Source of the DNA: Desulfosporosinus sp.
Lineage (GTDB): Bacteria > Bacillota > Desulfitobacteriia > Desulfitobacteriales > Desulfitobacteriaceae
Assembly (NCBI GenBank): GCA_031292095.1
Contig: JARLHU010000122.1
Span: forward strand, 1-41,649
DNA length: 41,649 nucleotides
Direction of reading: 5' to 3'
A program made the position numbers and the translations under genes. The notes beneath the pieces were generated by a model. It was not told the DNA's origin, ran no database searches, and was given only the letters and a program-made list of their open reading frames with translations. Below, one piece after another: positions 14,567 to 22,557 of the stretch (position 1 is the stretch's first letter; each line of letters starts with the position of its first letter).

Positions 14567-14729
14567 AGGCACATTCAAGGAAATAACCAGTCAGTCTGCC
14601 AGTCTATTTCGCGTCATACTGCCTCGGTATGTTTACCTAATAGCCCCACTATGAGGTAAACATACCTCCTTGTCTGACACAAAATATCCAAGGCATCTTT
14701 GACTTGTTATTTTCTTTCATATGCCTTAA
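14567..14729. mobile_element. MITE copy C (163 bp, complete)
   Basis: It has the same length and ends as copy B, starting AGGCACATTCAAGG and ending CATATGCCTTAA. The central hairpin is GTATGTTTACCT (14627-14638) with AGGTAAACATAC (14654-14665). Compared with copy B one base pair is swapped from A-T to T-A, so both arms changed together. The loop AATAGCCCCACTATG is the same. Confidence 0.85.
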
Positions 14730-14759
14730 GTGTATTGATAAGACATACTCTAATATGAA

Positions 14760-15371
14760 TCAATTACTGAACCTCTGCTTCATAAGTAATTCTTTCCATG
14801 CCTTTTCAAGCTGGTGTTCTGTCTCCACTTCGCTTCCAGAGTTATCAATCACTACATCGGCGCGCTGGCGTTTTTCATCTAACGACCCTTGTGCCGCCAT
14901 ACGGGCTTCCACTTCACTTCGACTCAGCTTGTCCCGCGCCAGAACACGCAAGATCTGAAGGTCCCGGGGTACCCACACAACCCAAACTTCATCAACAAAC
15001 TGTTCGAGTCCTGTTTCAAAGAGCAAAGGTACATCCCACACGCAAAATTTACTTCCGGTATCTCGAAGCGCTGCTCGCTCGTTTTTCATGTGTTCAGCCA
15101 CACTAGGATGCACGATGCGCTCAAGGCGCTTTCGTGCATCGTCATCGCAGAAAACTCGTTTACCCAATATTGACCGATTAATTTGCCCATTTTCGCCTAG
15201 GATCTCAGACCCAAATTCATGGATCAGTTTGGAAATGGTCAGAGAGTCTGATTGCAACAAATGGTGAACCGTTTTGTCAGCATCCAGCACTGGAACACCC
15301 CGCTTCTTAAACCACTGAGCTACGGTTGATTTACCGCTTCCAATTCCACCCGTCAGTCCGATAGTCAACAC
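14760..15371 (-). CDS. coaE: Dephospho-CoA kinase
   Basis: The 203-residue P-loop kinase has G-L-T-G-G-I-G-S-G-K-S-T at residues 5-16, L-D-A-D near residue 30, and the lid W-D-V-P-L-L-F-E-T-G-L, all hallmarks of CoaE. It phosphorylates dephospho-CoA in the last step of coenzyme A synthesis, in the cytoplasm. The GTG at 15371 is preferred because a GAGG lies eight bases upstream; an in-frame GTG at 15380 is possible. It follows ytaF by 10 bases, which is common in Firmicutes (polA-mutM-ytaF-coaE neighbourhood). The family length is about 200. Confidence 0.95.
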   Translation of the reverse strand: MLTIGLTGGIGSGKSTVAQWFKKRGVPVLDADKTVHHLLQSDSLTISKLIHEFGSEILGENGQINRSILGKRVFCDDDARKRLERIVHPSVAEHMKNERAALRDTGSKFCVWDVPLLFETGLEQFVDEVWVVWVPRDLQILRVLARDKLSRSEVEARMAAQGSLDEKRQRADVVIDNSGSEVETEHQLEKAWKELLMKQRFSN

Positions 15372-15381
15372 AGACCTCACC

Positions 15382-16041
15382 TCAGATCAATTTACCCAAT
15401 CCGACCAAGATTAACACAGCACCCGGCAAATATTCCGCTTTCGCCGTCCAGTATTCTGGGATCTTTCCGGCCATTTGTTGGCCTATGCGCAACATCATAA
15501 TTTGAGTTAAGGCCACGACTCCAATAACCGACAGTGTCATTCCTGCCATCGCAGCACCGATCCCGCTGGCAAAGGCATCCATGGCCAGCGCACTCCCCAG
15601 CAAAAGACTTTCTCGAAGACTAATTCCTCCTGAGCCATCAACATCTGCAATTTGAGGAGTTTTCAAGACTTGGATCACTAATCCCAAAAATTGTAATCTG
15701 ACTTTAAAAACTGGCTCAGGCACCATTTTTGGCAGGACTGTGGCGATTGCCGGAACCGCTTGCGGGAAGATCTCTCGATTATGGTTCCAGATTGCCCTAG
15801 CCAGTTGAAAAACCCCCAGGGCAAGTATAATAGAAGCTCCCAATAAACGCGCCGGAATAAACCTCAGCCATAACGTCACCCAACTGCCAAAAAGCATAGA
15901 TGTACCCATTGCAAAAACGGTACACAGGGCAATGACTATAAGAGAACTTATAGGTAAGAGAATGCGGCGTAATCCATAAGCCAACCCGACACCAAATCCA
16001 TCTAAACTTAATGCCACTGCCATAAGCAAAGCTACCCCCAT
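15382..16041 (-). CDS. ytaF: Sporulation membrane protein YtaF (MntP-like fold)
   Basis: The 219-residue polytopic protein has six helices in two repeats. Each repeat has an Asp-containing motif: S-L-D-G-F-G-V-G-L-A-Y-G near residue 13 and A-M-D-A-F-A-S-G-I-G-A near residue 154, the signature of the YtaF/MntP superfamily. In Bacillus ytaF lies between mutM and coaE, and it does so here too apart from an ABC-F gene and a small membrane gene. This supports a spore-forming host. The transported substrate is not known; manganese export is the function of the MntP relatives. Confidence 0.9.
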   Translation of the reverse strand: MGVALLMAVALSLDGFGVGLAYGLRRILLPISSLIVIALCTVFAMGTSMLFGSWVTLWLRFIPARLLGASIILALGVFQLARAIWNHNREIFPQAVPAIATVLPKMVPEPVFKVRLQFLGLVIQVLKTPQIADVDGSGGISLRESLLLGSALAMDAFASGIGAAMAGMTLSVIGVVALTQIMMLRIGQQMAGKIPEYWTAKAEYLPGAVLILVGLGKLI

Positions 16042-16104
16042 ATATGTATCCCTCCACCTTGCGACTTCTGGATAATATATGGGTTCATAAGCTATTTGGT
16101 GAAA

Positions 16105-17946
16105 CTAATCATTTCCAGCAATCCACTCTTCTAAAACACTATCTCGCCGTTTCATTACCTTTTCACACTCTTCATGAAGCTGCAGGGCTAATTCATAATT
16201 TGTATCCGCTAAAGCAAGGTCTGCTTCTAACGATAAGAGTAACAACTCTAACTCTTCAATTTCAAGTTCTAATTGCTTCAACCGTTTCTTCTCGCGCGCC
16301 ACATTGCGTGTTTCTTGCTGATCTTGATAACTGGACTTGAGATTCCGTTCGATCGGGGCAACGGCGGTTTCCTCCTGTTGTTTATACTCTTTGAAGCCAG
16401 TATAATCTCCCTCATATAGAAACAATCCCTGAGTTGTAAGTTCAGCGATCTTAGAGACGACTTTATCCAAAAAGTAGCGGTCATGGGAAACAACGAGCAC
16501 GGTTCCTTCATACTCTTGAAGTGCTTCTTCAAGTACTCCACGGGTTTCTGCATCAAGATGATTGGTAGGTTCATCTAACAATAACAAGTTACCTTGCTCG
16601 AGAAAAAGTTTGCATAAGGCCAAACGGCTCTTTTCGCCCCCACTCAGCACAGAAACAAGCTTAAAAACATCATCTTTTCTAAAACCATAGCGCGCCAGTA
16701 AGCTTCTGATTTCCGGGTCCTTCAACTTTGAGACAGCCCGGATTTCGTCCATCACCGTTCCTGATCTGCCCAGATTTTCATGTTCCTGAGAGTAATAAGC
16801 TACCTTTACGTTTGCGCCCAGGCGTATCGTTCCCGAAAAAGTCACCTGATGAAGAATCGCCTTTAGAATCGAGGTTTTTCCAATTCCGTTTTTACCGAGC
16901 AAGGCAACCCGATCTCCTCGTCTCAAATCCAATTGAACGTTCTGGAAAAGAATACGTACTCCGTAGGTAATTGAAAGGTCTTCGAGTAATAGGACGCGAT
17001 TTCCACTCCGCCCTCCACTTCCCAAGGACATTCCCAGTCCATGGTCAACCTTGGTGACCTGGATTGGTTTCAGCTTCTGCAGCTGACTCTCACGACCACG
17101 GGCCTGCTTAGAATTGACCCCGGCTTTGTTTCTGCGAACATACTCCTCTAATTTAGCAATTTTATTCGCTAGCCGCTCTGCTTCGCGGCTGATTGTTATA
17201 TTTTCCAAGACACGCAGCAGTTCGTATTCAGAATAATTTCCTGAATACCCTTTTAAACCCCCATTTTCCAAGCAGAAAACCTTGGAAACGGTGCGATCTA
17301 AAAAGTAACGGTCATGAGAAACAATCAACAAGGCCCCAGGGTAATCTCGCAAATACCCTTCCAGCCACTCAAGGGCTGTGATATCCAAATGATTTGTTGG
17401 CTCATCCAAAATCAAAAGGTCAGGAGAGCGCAGTAAAAGTTTGCATAAAGCTAACCGTGTCTTCTGTCCTCCACTCAACGTGATGACAAGAGAATTTATC
17501 TCTGCTTCCAAGCCAAGTCCAGCCAAGATTCTCCGCACCAAGGCCTCTAAGGCGTATCCACCCTGACGTTCAAATAACTCTGTCAAAGCAGCATATTGCT
17601 CCATAACCTTCTCACTGTGCGTTAGAGCCATCTTCTCTTCCAACTCACGCAGTTGTTCCTGCATTTGTAACAAATCTGCTCGTTCTTGAAGAACACATTC
17701 AAAAACGCTCCCCTTATCCTCAACGATAGGGGTTTGAGGAAGGTAACCATAGGAGCCGAGAATTTGCACTTCGCCGCTTTCTAAACGCAGGTCACCTAAG
17801 CAGGCCCGGATTAGCGTAGTTTTACCCGCTCCATTCGGACCGACCAAAGCAGCCTTTTCTCCATTTTCCAAAGCAAAACTAACCCGCCGAAACAGCGGTT
17901 CCCCTGATATATCAACGCCGCAATCCCGGCAAAATAAAACACTCAT
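16105..17946 (-). CDS. ABC-F family ATPase
   Basis: The 613-residue protein has two ABC domains and no membrane segment. Domain 1 has Walker A G-P-N-G-A-G-K-T-T, signature L-S-G-G-Q-K-T-R and Walker B L-L-I-L-D-E-P-T-N-H-L-D. Domain 2 has G-K-N-G-I-G-K-T-S, L-S-G-G-E-K-S-R and L-L-L-L-D-E-P-T-N-H-L-D. The linker between them is charged and helical (about residues 245-290), and the C-terminal part is a coiled coil (about 540-605). This is the layout of ribosome-acting translation factors of the Uup/EttA/YdiF group. Resistance-type (ARE) members are similar, and the sequence alone does not decide. Its promoter at 18032-18060 is nearly identical to that of polA. Confidence 0.93.
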   Translation of the reverse strand: MSVLFCRDCGVDISGEPLFRRVSFALENGEKAALVGPNGAGKTTLIRACLGDLRLESGEVQILGSYGYLPQTPIVEDKGSVFECVLQERADLLQMQEQLRELEEKMALTHSEKVMEQYAALTELFERQGGYALEALVRRILAGLGLEAEINSLVITLSGGQKTRLALCKLLLRSPDLLILDEPTNHLDITALEWLEGYLRDYPGALLIVSHDRYFLDRTVSKVFCLENGGLKGYSGNYSEYELLRVLENITISREAERLANKIAKLEEYVRRNKAGVNSKQARGRESQLQKLKPIQVTKVDHGLGMSLGSGGRSGNRVLLLEDLSITYGVRILFQNVQLDLRRGDRVALLGKNGIGKTSILKAILHQVTFSGTIRLGANVKVAYYSQEHENLGRSGTVMDEIRAVSKLKDPEIRSLLARYGFRKDDVFKLVSVLSGGEKSRLALCKLFLEQGNLLLLDEPTNHLDAETRGVLEEALQEYEGTVLVVSHDRYFLDKVVSKIAELTTQGLFLYEGDYTGFKEYKQQEETAVAPIERNLKSSYQDQQETRNVAREKKRLKQLELEIEELELLLLSLEADLALADTNYELALQLHEECEKVMKRRDSVLEEWIAGND

Positions 17947-18031
17947 TTCTCTAGATAGCCCCTTTATTTTAACTCGTAAGCTGGTTAGTAACTATGGATT
18001 TACCTTAAAAACTACTAATCTTTTGCATTTT

Positions 18032-18060
18032 ACTATATCATACCCACTGCTTTCTAACAA
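18032..18060 (-). promoter_or_regulatory. Promoter of the ABC-F gene, shared with polA
   Basis: TTGTTA (18060-18055) and TATAGT (18037-18032) are separated by 17 bases. About 30 bases around them match the region at 22132-22160 with almost no change. The leader to the start codon is about 80 nt. Confidence 0.65.
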
Positions 18061-18090
18061 ATGTTAGAGTGGCTTTCTTGGGGCAGTAAA

Positions 18091-18124
18091 AAGAGAGTCC
18101 TTCGTCTCAACGGAGGGCTCTTCT
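18091..18124 (-). terminator. Terminator of the 18155-18514 gene
   Basis: The stem GAGCCCTCCGT with ACGAAGGACTC has a TGAG loop and is followed on the minus strand by TCTTTTTACT. It starts about 30 bases after the stop. Confidence 0.8.
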
Positions 18125-18154
18125 TAGACTTTACCTGAGATATTGCACTCTCTA

Positions 18155-18514
18155 TTATGTCAACAATCTGTAAATGACTATTATTACCCCCAGGAAAAAG
18201 AGTGTTGTAAAGATAATCTTGTTATTCTTCGCCAACCACTTTGGCAGAAAGATATCAAATCCGACCTCAGTCTTATCGGTGTATTCTTCTCCCAGACGAG
18301 TAAATGGGCATCGCCCGCCGTTAATAAACAGGATAATTCCCTCAATTACGATTAAAGCTATAGCAGTCCATAGCAATATCCCTATCTTGTTCATTATGGC
18401 CGCATAGTGGATGTATAAAATAATTAGAACGAAAAATGCCCAAATGACAGTATGTACTATTTTAACTATTAAAAGCATTTTTCTTGGATTGCTAGATTTC
18501 TTCATTAAAAACAC
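18155..18514 (-). CDS. Small membrane protein with CPFT motif, unknown function
   Basis: The 119-residue protein has four predicted helices (about 12-34, 40-62 and 96-118, with a short one in the first half). Between helices lies G-G-R-C-P-F-T-R-L-G-E-E-Y. A conserved-looking Cys-Pro pair between membrane segments recalls DUF2784-type proteins, but I do not recognise the family with confidence. GTG 18514 follows AAGGAG by eight bases. It stands alone with its own terminator downstream and lies 74 bases after mutM on the same strand. Confidence 0.7.
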   Translation of the reverse strand: MFLMKKSSNPRKMLLIVKIVHTVIWAFFVLIILYIHYAAIMNKIGILLWTAIALIVIEGIILFINGGRCPFTRLGEEYTDKTEVGFDIFLPKWLAKNNKIIFTTLFFLGVIIVIYRLLT

Positions 18515-18588
18515 ATCTGAGGCTCCTTCTCCTGGTAGCGATTGCGAGTAATGCGAGTAATGCGACTATCTATTCTATACCCAACAAT

Positions 18589-19410
18589 TCACTTCTGACA
18601 CCTTGTACAATAAACGGTTGTCCGCCCCGCAAGACGTAGGCGTTCCAATGTCTGCCCACAGACTTTGCAGGGTTCCCCGCTTCGCCCATAGACTTGTAAC
18701 TCTCGTTCGAACGACCCTTTTTCCCCATTAGCGTCTCGGTAATCTCGAAAAGATGTCCCTTGGGCATCAATTCCGGCCTGAAGGACGCTTTGAATTGCCT
18801 GATGGAGATTGAAAACCTCTTCCTCAGATAGGGAATCTACCCCGCGTGTAGGAGTTATACCTGCCTTAAAAAGGGATTCATCCACGTAGATGTTACCCAA
18901 ACCCGCCAGGACATGCTGATCGAGCAGGGCCGCCTTGAGAGGGAGTTTTTTCTTCCCAAAACGCTCTTTCAAAACTTCAGGCGTGAATTCTAGTTCCAAG
19001 GGCTCAGGTCCTAGTTTGCAGAGAGTCGATCCGCTGATGCACAGTGGGGTGGGTATGGCTTGAATGCGACCAAATTTCCGCACATCTGAAAAATGCACTT
19101 CTCCCTGCTCCAAGCGGAAAACCACATGAGTATGCTTTTCGGGTTCCTGATGATCCACGTAGTAATTTAAGCGTCCGGTCATCCTCATATGCGCAATTAA
19201 CGTCAAATCCTCATCCAGACGGATTAAAAGGTATTTGCCACGGCGGTCTATCGTTTGAATGCGTCGTCCTGTGACCATAGCTTCGAACGACCGGCCTTCC
19301 CATCCGATAACAGCCGAAGGCCAGAAAAGCCTAATTTCTTCAATTTTTAACTCTGTGACGTGTTCGGCTAGAGTCCGTCGAATGGTTTCGACTTCAGGAA
19401 GTTCTGGCAT
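18589..19410 (-). CDS. mutM: Formamidopyrimidine-DNA glycosylase
   Basis: The 273-residue protein begins M-P-E-L-P-E-V-E-T, so after Met removal Pro is the Schiff-base nucleophile and Glu the general acid. The C-terminal zinc finger C-K-V-C-G-Q...C-T-R-C and the central Y-V-D-E-S-L-F-K-A-G-I helix-two-turn-helix are complete. It removes 8-oxoguanine and cleaves the DNA backbone. It follows polA in the same direction, as in Bacillus; between them is MITE copy D. Full length, no odd residues. Confidence 0.97.
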   Translation of the reverse strand: MPELPEVETIRRTLAEHVTELKIEEIRLFWPSAVIGWEGRSFEAMVTGRRIQTIDRRGKYLLIRLDEDLTLIAHMRMTGRLNYYVDHQEPEKHTHVVFRLEQGEVHFSDVRKFGRIQAIPTPLCISGSTLCKLGPEPLELEFTPEVLKERFGKKKLPLKAALLDQHVLAGLGNIYVDESLFKAGITPTRGVDSLSEEEVFNLHQAIQSVLQAGIDAQGTSFRDYRDANGEKGSFERELQVYGRSGEPCKVCGQTLERLRLAGRTTVYCTRCQK

Positions 19411-19434
19411 GTTTCCTCCTCAATCCACTGGCAT

Positions 19435-19494
19435 AGGCACATTCAAGTAAATAACCAGTCAGTATGCCAGTCTATTTTGTGTCATATGCCTTAA
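19435..19494. mobile_element. MITE copy D (60-bp deletion derivative)
   Basis: The left end, AGGCACATTCAAGTAAATAA continuing ACCAGTCAGTATGCCAG, is joined directly to the right terminal bases CATATGCCTTAA, with the centre lost. The copy lies across the 3' end of polA and provides its stop codon at 19472-19474. Confidence 0.78.
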
Positions 19495-22102
19495 ATGGCT
19501 GCATATCATACCAATTCGGTCCGACCTTACACTCCACTGTCAAGGGCAGAGACAACGGAAAAGCGTTTTCCATTTTTTCGATCAGCAGGCGTGCTACGTC
19601 TTTTAAATCTTCAGGAGCCACTTGAAGTAAAAGCTCATCATGGACTTGGAGCAACATAGCCGCTCGGAAGGGTTTCAATCCTTCCGCAACATGAATCATG
19701 GCTAATTTCATAATGTCGGCGGCCGTCCCCTGCACCGGTGTGTTCATGGCAATGCGTTCTCCGAACTGGCGTTGAACCCGGTTCGAACTCAGCAACTCCG
19801 GAATACGTCGCAGGCGATTCAACAAAGTACGGACTTGTCCCTCTTGTTTAGCCTGAGCAACAACCTCTTCGAGATAGCGTTTGACACCACTATAGCGTTT
19901 AAAATATTGTTCAATGTAAAATTTCGATTCTTTGCGTGGTATTCCTAAGTCTCGCGACAGACCAAACTCAGTTAACCCATACATCAGTCCAAAATTAACC
20001 GCCTTGGCACTCCGACGCATGTTGGGGGTAACCGCCTCAAGCGAGATGCCGAAGACCTCCGCAGCCGTTCGAGTGTGAACATCTTGTCCCAGCGCAAATG
20101 ATTCACAAAGCAGAGGATCCTGAGAGTAGTGGGCTAAAATCCGAAGCTCAATTTGAGAGTAGTCGGCTGAGAGAAGCACCCAGCCCGGTTCCGTGGAATG
20201 AAAGACTTTCCGTAACTGCCGTCCCTGCTCAAGCCGAATAGGGATATTTTGCAAATTCGGTTCGGTGCTTGATAAACGACCGGTTGTCGTCACAGTTTGT
20301 TGAAATGTAGTATGAATCCTGCCATCCTTTACTTGAGCGAGCAAGCCATTGACATAAGTTGACATCAGTTTGTTCAATTGCCGGTAGTCGAGGAGTTTGT
20401 TTACGATTGGGTGAACTAACCGCAGTTCTTCCAACGTCTCCGCATCGGTGGAATATCCTGTTTTAGTCTTTTTAGCCGTTGCAAGACCCAGCTTTTCAAA
20501 AAGAATCGTTCCCAACTGTTTGGGGGAATTGATATTAAACGTTTCTTCAGTCAACGCATAGATTTCTTGCTCCAACTGTTTTAACGTGATACTTATTCCT
20601 TCACCGAAACTCGTCAACTGTTCTGAGTTAACTGCAATCCCATGGCGTTCCACTTGCGCAAGTACCAAGCTCAACGGTTCTTCGATGTCATGAAGCAATT
20701 CTGCAAGTCCCAGCGAAGCAAGTTCCTCCTCAAACAGGGGGGCGACTTGGGCTAACGCTGCTGCTTCTTCCGCGACACTCCGGAAGACCTCTTGCTTCGG
20801 CACGTACTGATTGACTAAATCCAGTGGAGCAAATTTCGTTCGATTCGATTGAATTAAGTAAGATGCTAAGCTCAGATCCAGCTTAACTCCCTTTAATGAA
20901 ATACCCTCACTAGCCAGCAACAACGCCACTGTTTTACTATCTACCAAAGTTTTCGAAACCTGCTCATTACCTAAAAGGTCTAACCACGCCCTGCTAACGG
21001 CTTGGGAAGCTTCGGAACGAGTCAGTGTAAACCCCTCGCCCTGAGTAGCTACTCCCCATTCCATCCAGCGACCGCCCTGTAACCCTGTTCCCTCGTAACG
21101 ACAAGCTAACGTGAGTGGAACTTCCTCTGCTTGCCACTTTTCAATCTGATCAAGCCAACCCTCTTCCGTTAACGTGCGTTCGGGCCAATCCTCCAATAAC
21201 TGATCGGGACTATCTCCCAGCGAATCCCCATCCTCTTTATGACGCTCCTGCCATAAACGAGTCACGCTCTTTAGATCGTACTTCTGGAGAACTGGAAGCA
21301 CTTTAGTCGCCCGTGAGCGTCGGTAAACAAAATCATCTAAAGAGAACGCCAACGGAACTTCGGTCAGCATTGTCGCTAATTTTTTGCTGAGCAATGCCTG
21401 GTCCGCAAATTCTTTTAAATTGCTTTGTACTTTTTTACCAGATACTTTATCTGCATTCGCCAAAACGCCCTCGACCGTTTCAAACTCCCAGAGTAGTTTC
21501 AACGCAGTTTTCTCACCGATGCCAGGCACCCCAGGTATATTATCCGAGGAGTCTCCCATGAGGCCCTTGAGATCGATGATTTGGTAAGGACGCAGCTGAT
21601 AACGTTCCCATAAGGTATGTTCATCATAACATTCAACTTCGCTAATTCCCTTTTTAGTTAAATAGATATTCGTCCTAGGAGATATTAGTTGCAGGGCATC
21701 TCTATCCCCCGTATAGACTTGAATCTCCATCCCCTGTGCTTCCGCTTGTTTAGTCACTGCAGCGATAAGATCATCTGCTTCATAACCAGCAAGCTCCAAC
21801 ATGGGCACCTCTAATTCCGTTAAGACTTCTTTAAGGAAATCAAATTGAGGGCGTAATCCCTCCGGGGTTTCTTTGCGCTGTGCTTTATACCCAGCATACT
21901 GTTCAATTCGTACTGTTGCCTTGGTTTTATCGAAAGCCACCACCCAGGAATCTGGATGTTGTTCTTGTTCTAACCTAAAAAGCATGGTCAAAAAACCATG
22001 TAAGACATTCGTTGGACGCCCATCGGCCGTGGTCAACGGTGGCAGAGCATAAAAAGCGCGATTCGCAAGGCTATTTCCGTCTAAAATCAGCATTCGCGGC
22101 AT
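19472..22102 (-). CDS. polA: DNA polymerase I
   Basis: The 876-residue protein has an N-terminal 5'-3' exonuclease (A-G-Y-E-A-D-D-L, G-D-R-D-A-L-Q-L, G-D-S-S-D-N-I-P-G-V-P-G-I-G). A degenerate middle domain lacks the DxE metal ligands of proofreading exonuclease, as in Bacillus-type enzymes. The C-terminal polymerase has motif A S-A-D-Y-S-Q-I-E-L-R, motif B R-R-S-A-K-A-V-N-F-G-L-M-Y-G and motif C Q-V-H-D-E-L. It acts in repair and Okazaki fragment processing. The last residues after N-W-Y-D-M (Q-P-F-K-A-Y-D-T-K) are encoded by MITE copy D, so the natural end was replaced by about nine codons. Another MITE end lies upstream of the promoter. Confidence 0.97.
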   Translation of the reverse strand: MPRMLILDGNSLANRAFYALPPLTTADGRPTNVLHGFLTMLFRLEQEQHPDSWVVAFDKTKATVRIEQYAGYKAQRKETPEGLRPQFDFLKEVLTELEVPMLELAGYEADDLIAAVTKQAEAQGMEIQVYTGDRDALQLISPRTNIYLTKKGISEVECYDEHTLWERYQLRPYQIIDLKGLMGDSSDNIPGVPGIGEKTALKLLWEFETVEGVLANADKVSGKKVQSNLKEFADQALLSKKLATMLTEVPLAFSLDDFVYRRSRATKVLPVLQKYDLKSVTRLWQERHKEDGDSLGDSPDQLLEDWPERTLTEEGWLDQIEKWQAEEVPLTLACRYEGTGLQGGRWMEWGVATQGEGFTLTRSEASQAVSRAWLDLLGNEQVSKTLVDSKTVALLLASEGISLKGVKLDLSLASYLIQSNRTKFAPLDLVNQYVPKQEVFRSVAEEAAALAQVAPLFEEELASLGLAELLHDIEEPLSLVLAQVERHGIAVNSEQLTSFGEGISITLKQLEQEIYALTEETFNINSPKQLGTILFEKLGLATAKKTKTGYSTDAETLEELRLVHPIVNKLLDYRQLNKLMSTYVNGLLAQVKDGRIHTTFQQTVTTTGRLSSTEPNLQNIPIRLEQGRQLRKVFHSTEPGWVLLSADYSQIELRILAHYSQDPLLCESFALGQDVHTRTAAEVFGISLEAVTPNMRRSAKAVNFGLMYGLTEFGLSRDLGIPRKESKFYIEQYFKRYSGVKRYLEEVVAQAKQEGQVRTLLNRLRRIPELLSSNRVQRQFGERIAMNTPVQGTAADIMKLAMIHVAEGLKPFRAAMLLQVHDELLLQVAPEDLKDVARLLIEKMENAFPLSLPLTVECKVGPNWYDMQPFKAYDTK

Positions 22103-22131
22103 CGTTGAAAACCCCCAATCTTTCGCATTTC

Positions 22132-22160
22132 ACTATATCATACCCACTGCTTTCTAACAA
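22132..22160 (-). promoter_or_regulatory. polA promoter
   Basis: TTGTTA (22160-22155) and TATAGT (22137-22132) are separated by 17 bases, giving a short leader of about 25 nt to the ATG at 22102. The 30-base block is repeated upstream of the ABC-F gene (18032-18060). Confidence 0.65.
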
Positions 22161-22207
22161 ACAAATACGTTGCTACCATGGGCTTTATCGTTTTTGCTAT
22201 GGCTCAG

Positions 22208-22255
22208 GGGAATAGAATGGCATACTGACTGGTGATTTTCATGAATGTGCCTTAA
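22208..22255. mobile_element. MITE copy E (single end)
   Basis: Read on the minus strand it begins TTAAGGCACATTCATGAAAA, then TCACCAGTCAGTATGCCA and TCTATT, matching the left end of the element family. The other end is absent here. It faces copy D in inverted orientation across polA. Confidence 0.65.
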
Positions 22256-22305
22256 GAAACGAAGGCAAGGCTTGTCATATCAGACAAGCCTTGCCTTCGT
22301 TTCTT
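22254..22305 (-). terminator. Long hairpin after the desulforedoxin-like gene
   Basis: A perfect 23-bp stem, AAGAAACGAAGGCAAGGCTT plus GTC, with a 6-nt loop, begins at the stop codon of the 22304-22420 gene. The 3' arm ends in TTTCTT. It abuts MITE copy E. Confidence 0.8.
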
Positions 22306-22420
22306 ATATCTCTACCATTAACTTTCCACAACAGGTTGGGATTTCTTCCCCTTTTTTAAGCTTGGTGACCTTTTGGCAAATATTGCAATAGACTTCACAG
22401 TCCTCCTCTGCATATTTCAT
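22304..22420 (-). CDS. 38-residue desulforedoxin-like iron-binding protein
   Basis: A very short frame runs from ATG 22420, about eight bases after AAAGGGAG, to TAA 22304. The protein reads M-K-Y-A-E-E-D-C then E-V-Y-C-N-I-C-Q-K-V and, near the end, I-P-T-C-C-G-K-L-M. Cys12, Cys15, Cys30 and Cys31 form the C-X2-C...CC pattern of desulforedoxin (about 37 residues) and of the desulfoferrodoxin N-terminal domain, which bind one Fe by four Cys. Cys8 is extra. It is monocistronic, with a strong hairpin at its stop codon. A small electron-carrier or oxygen-defence role is inferred; a zinc-bound ribbon is the alternative. Confidence 0.78.
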   Translation of the reverse strand: MKYAEEDCEVYCNICQKVTKLKKGEEIPTCCGKLMVEI

Positions 22421-22557
22421 AATATTCACTCCCTTTCATTGATGAAATAACATACTAATTTTCAATTCGTTAAATTATTATTAGTCTTATTTGATATTTA
22501 TTATAATATTTTTTAACTATTTTATCAATTACTTTATGGGATTTTTACGCTTGGAAA

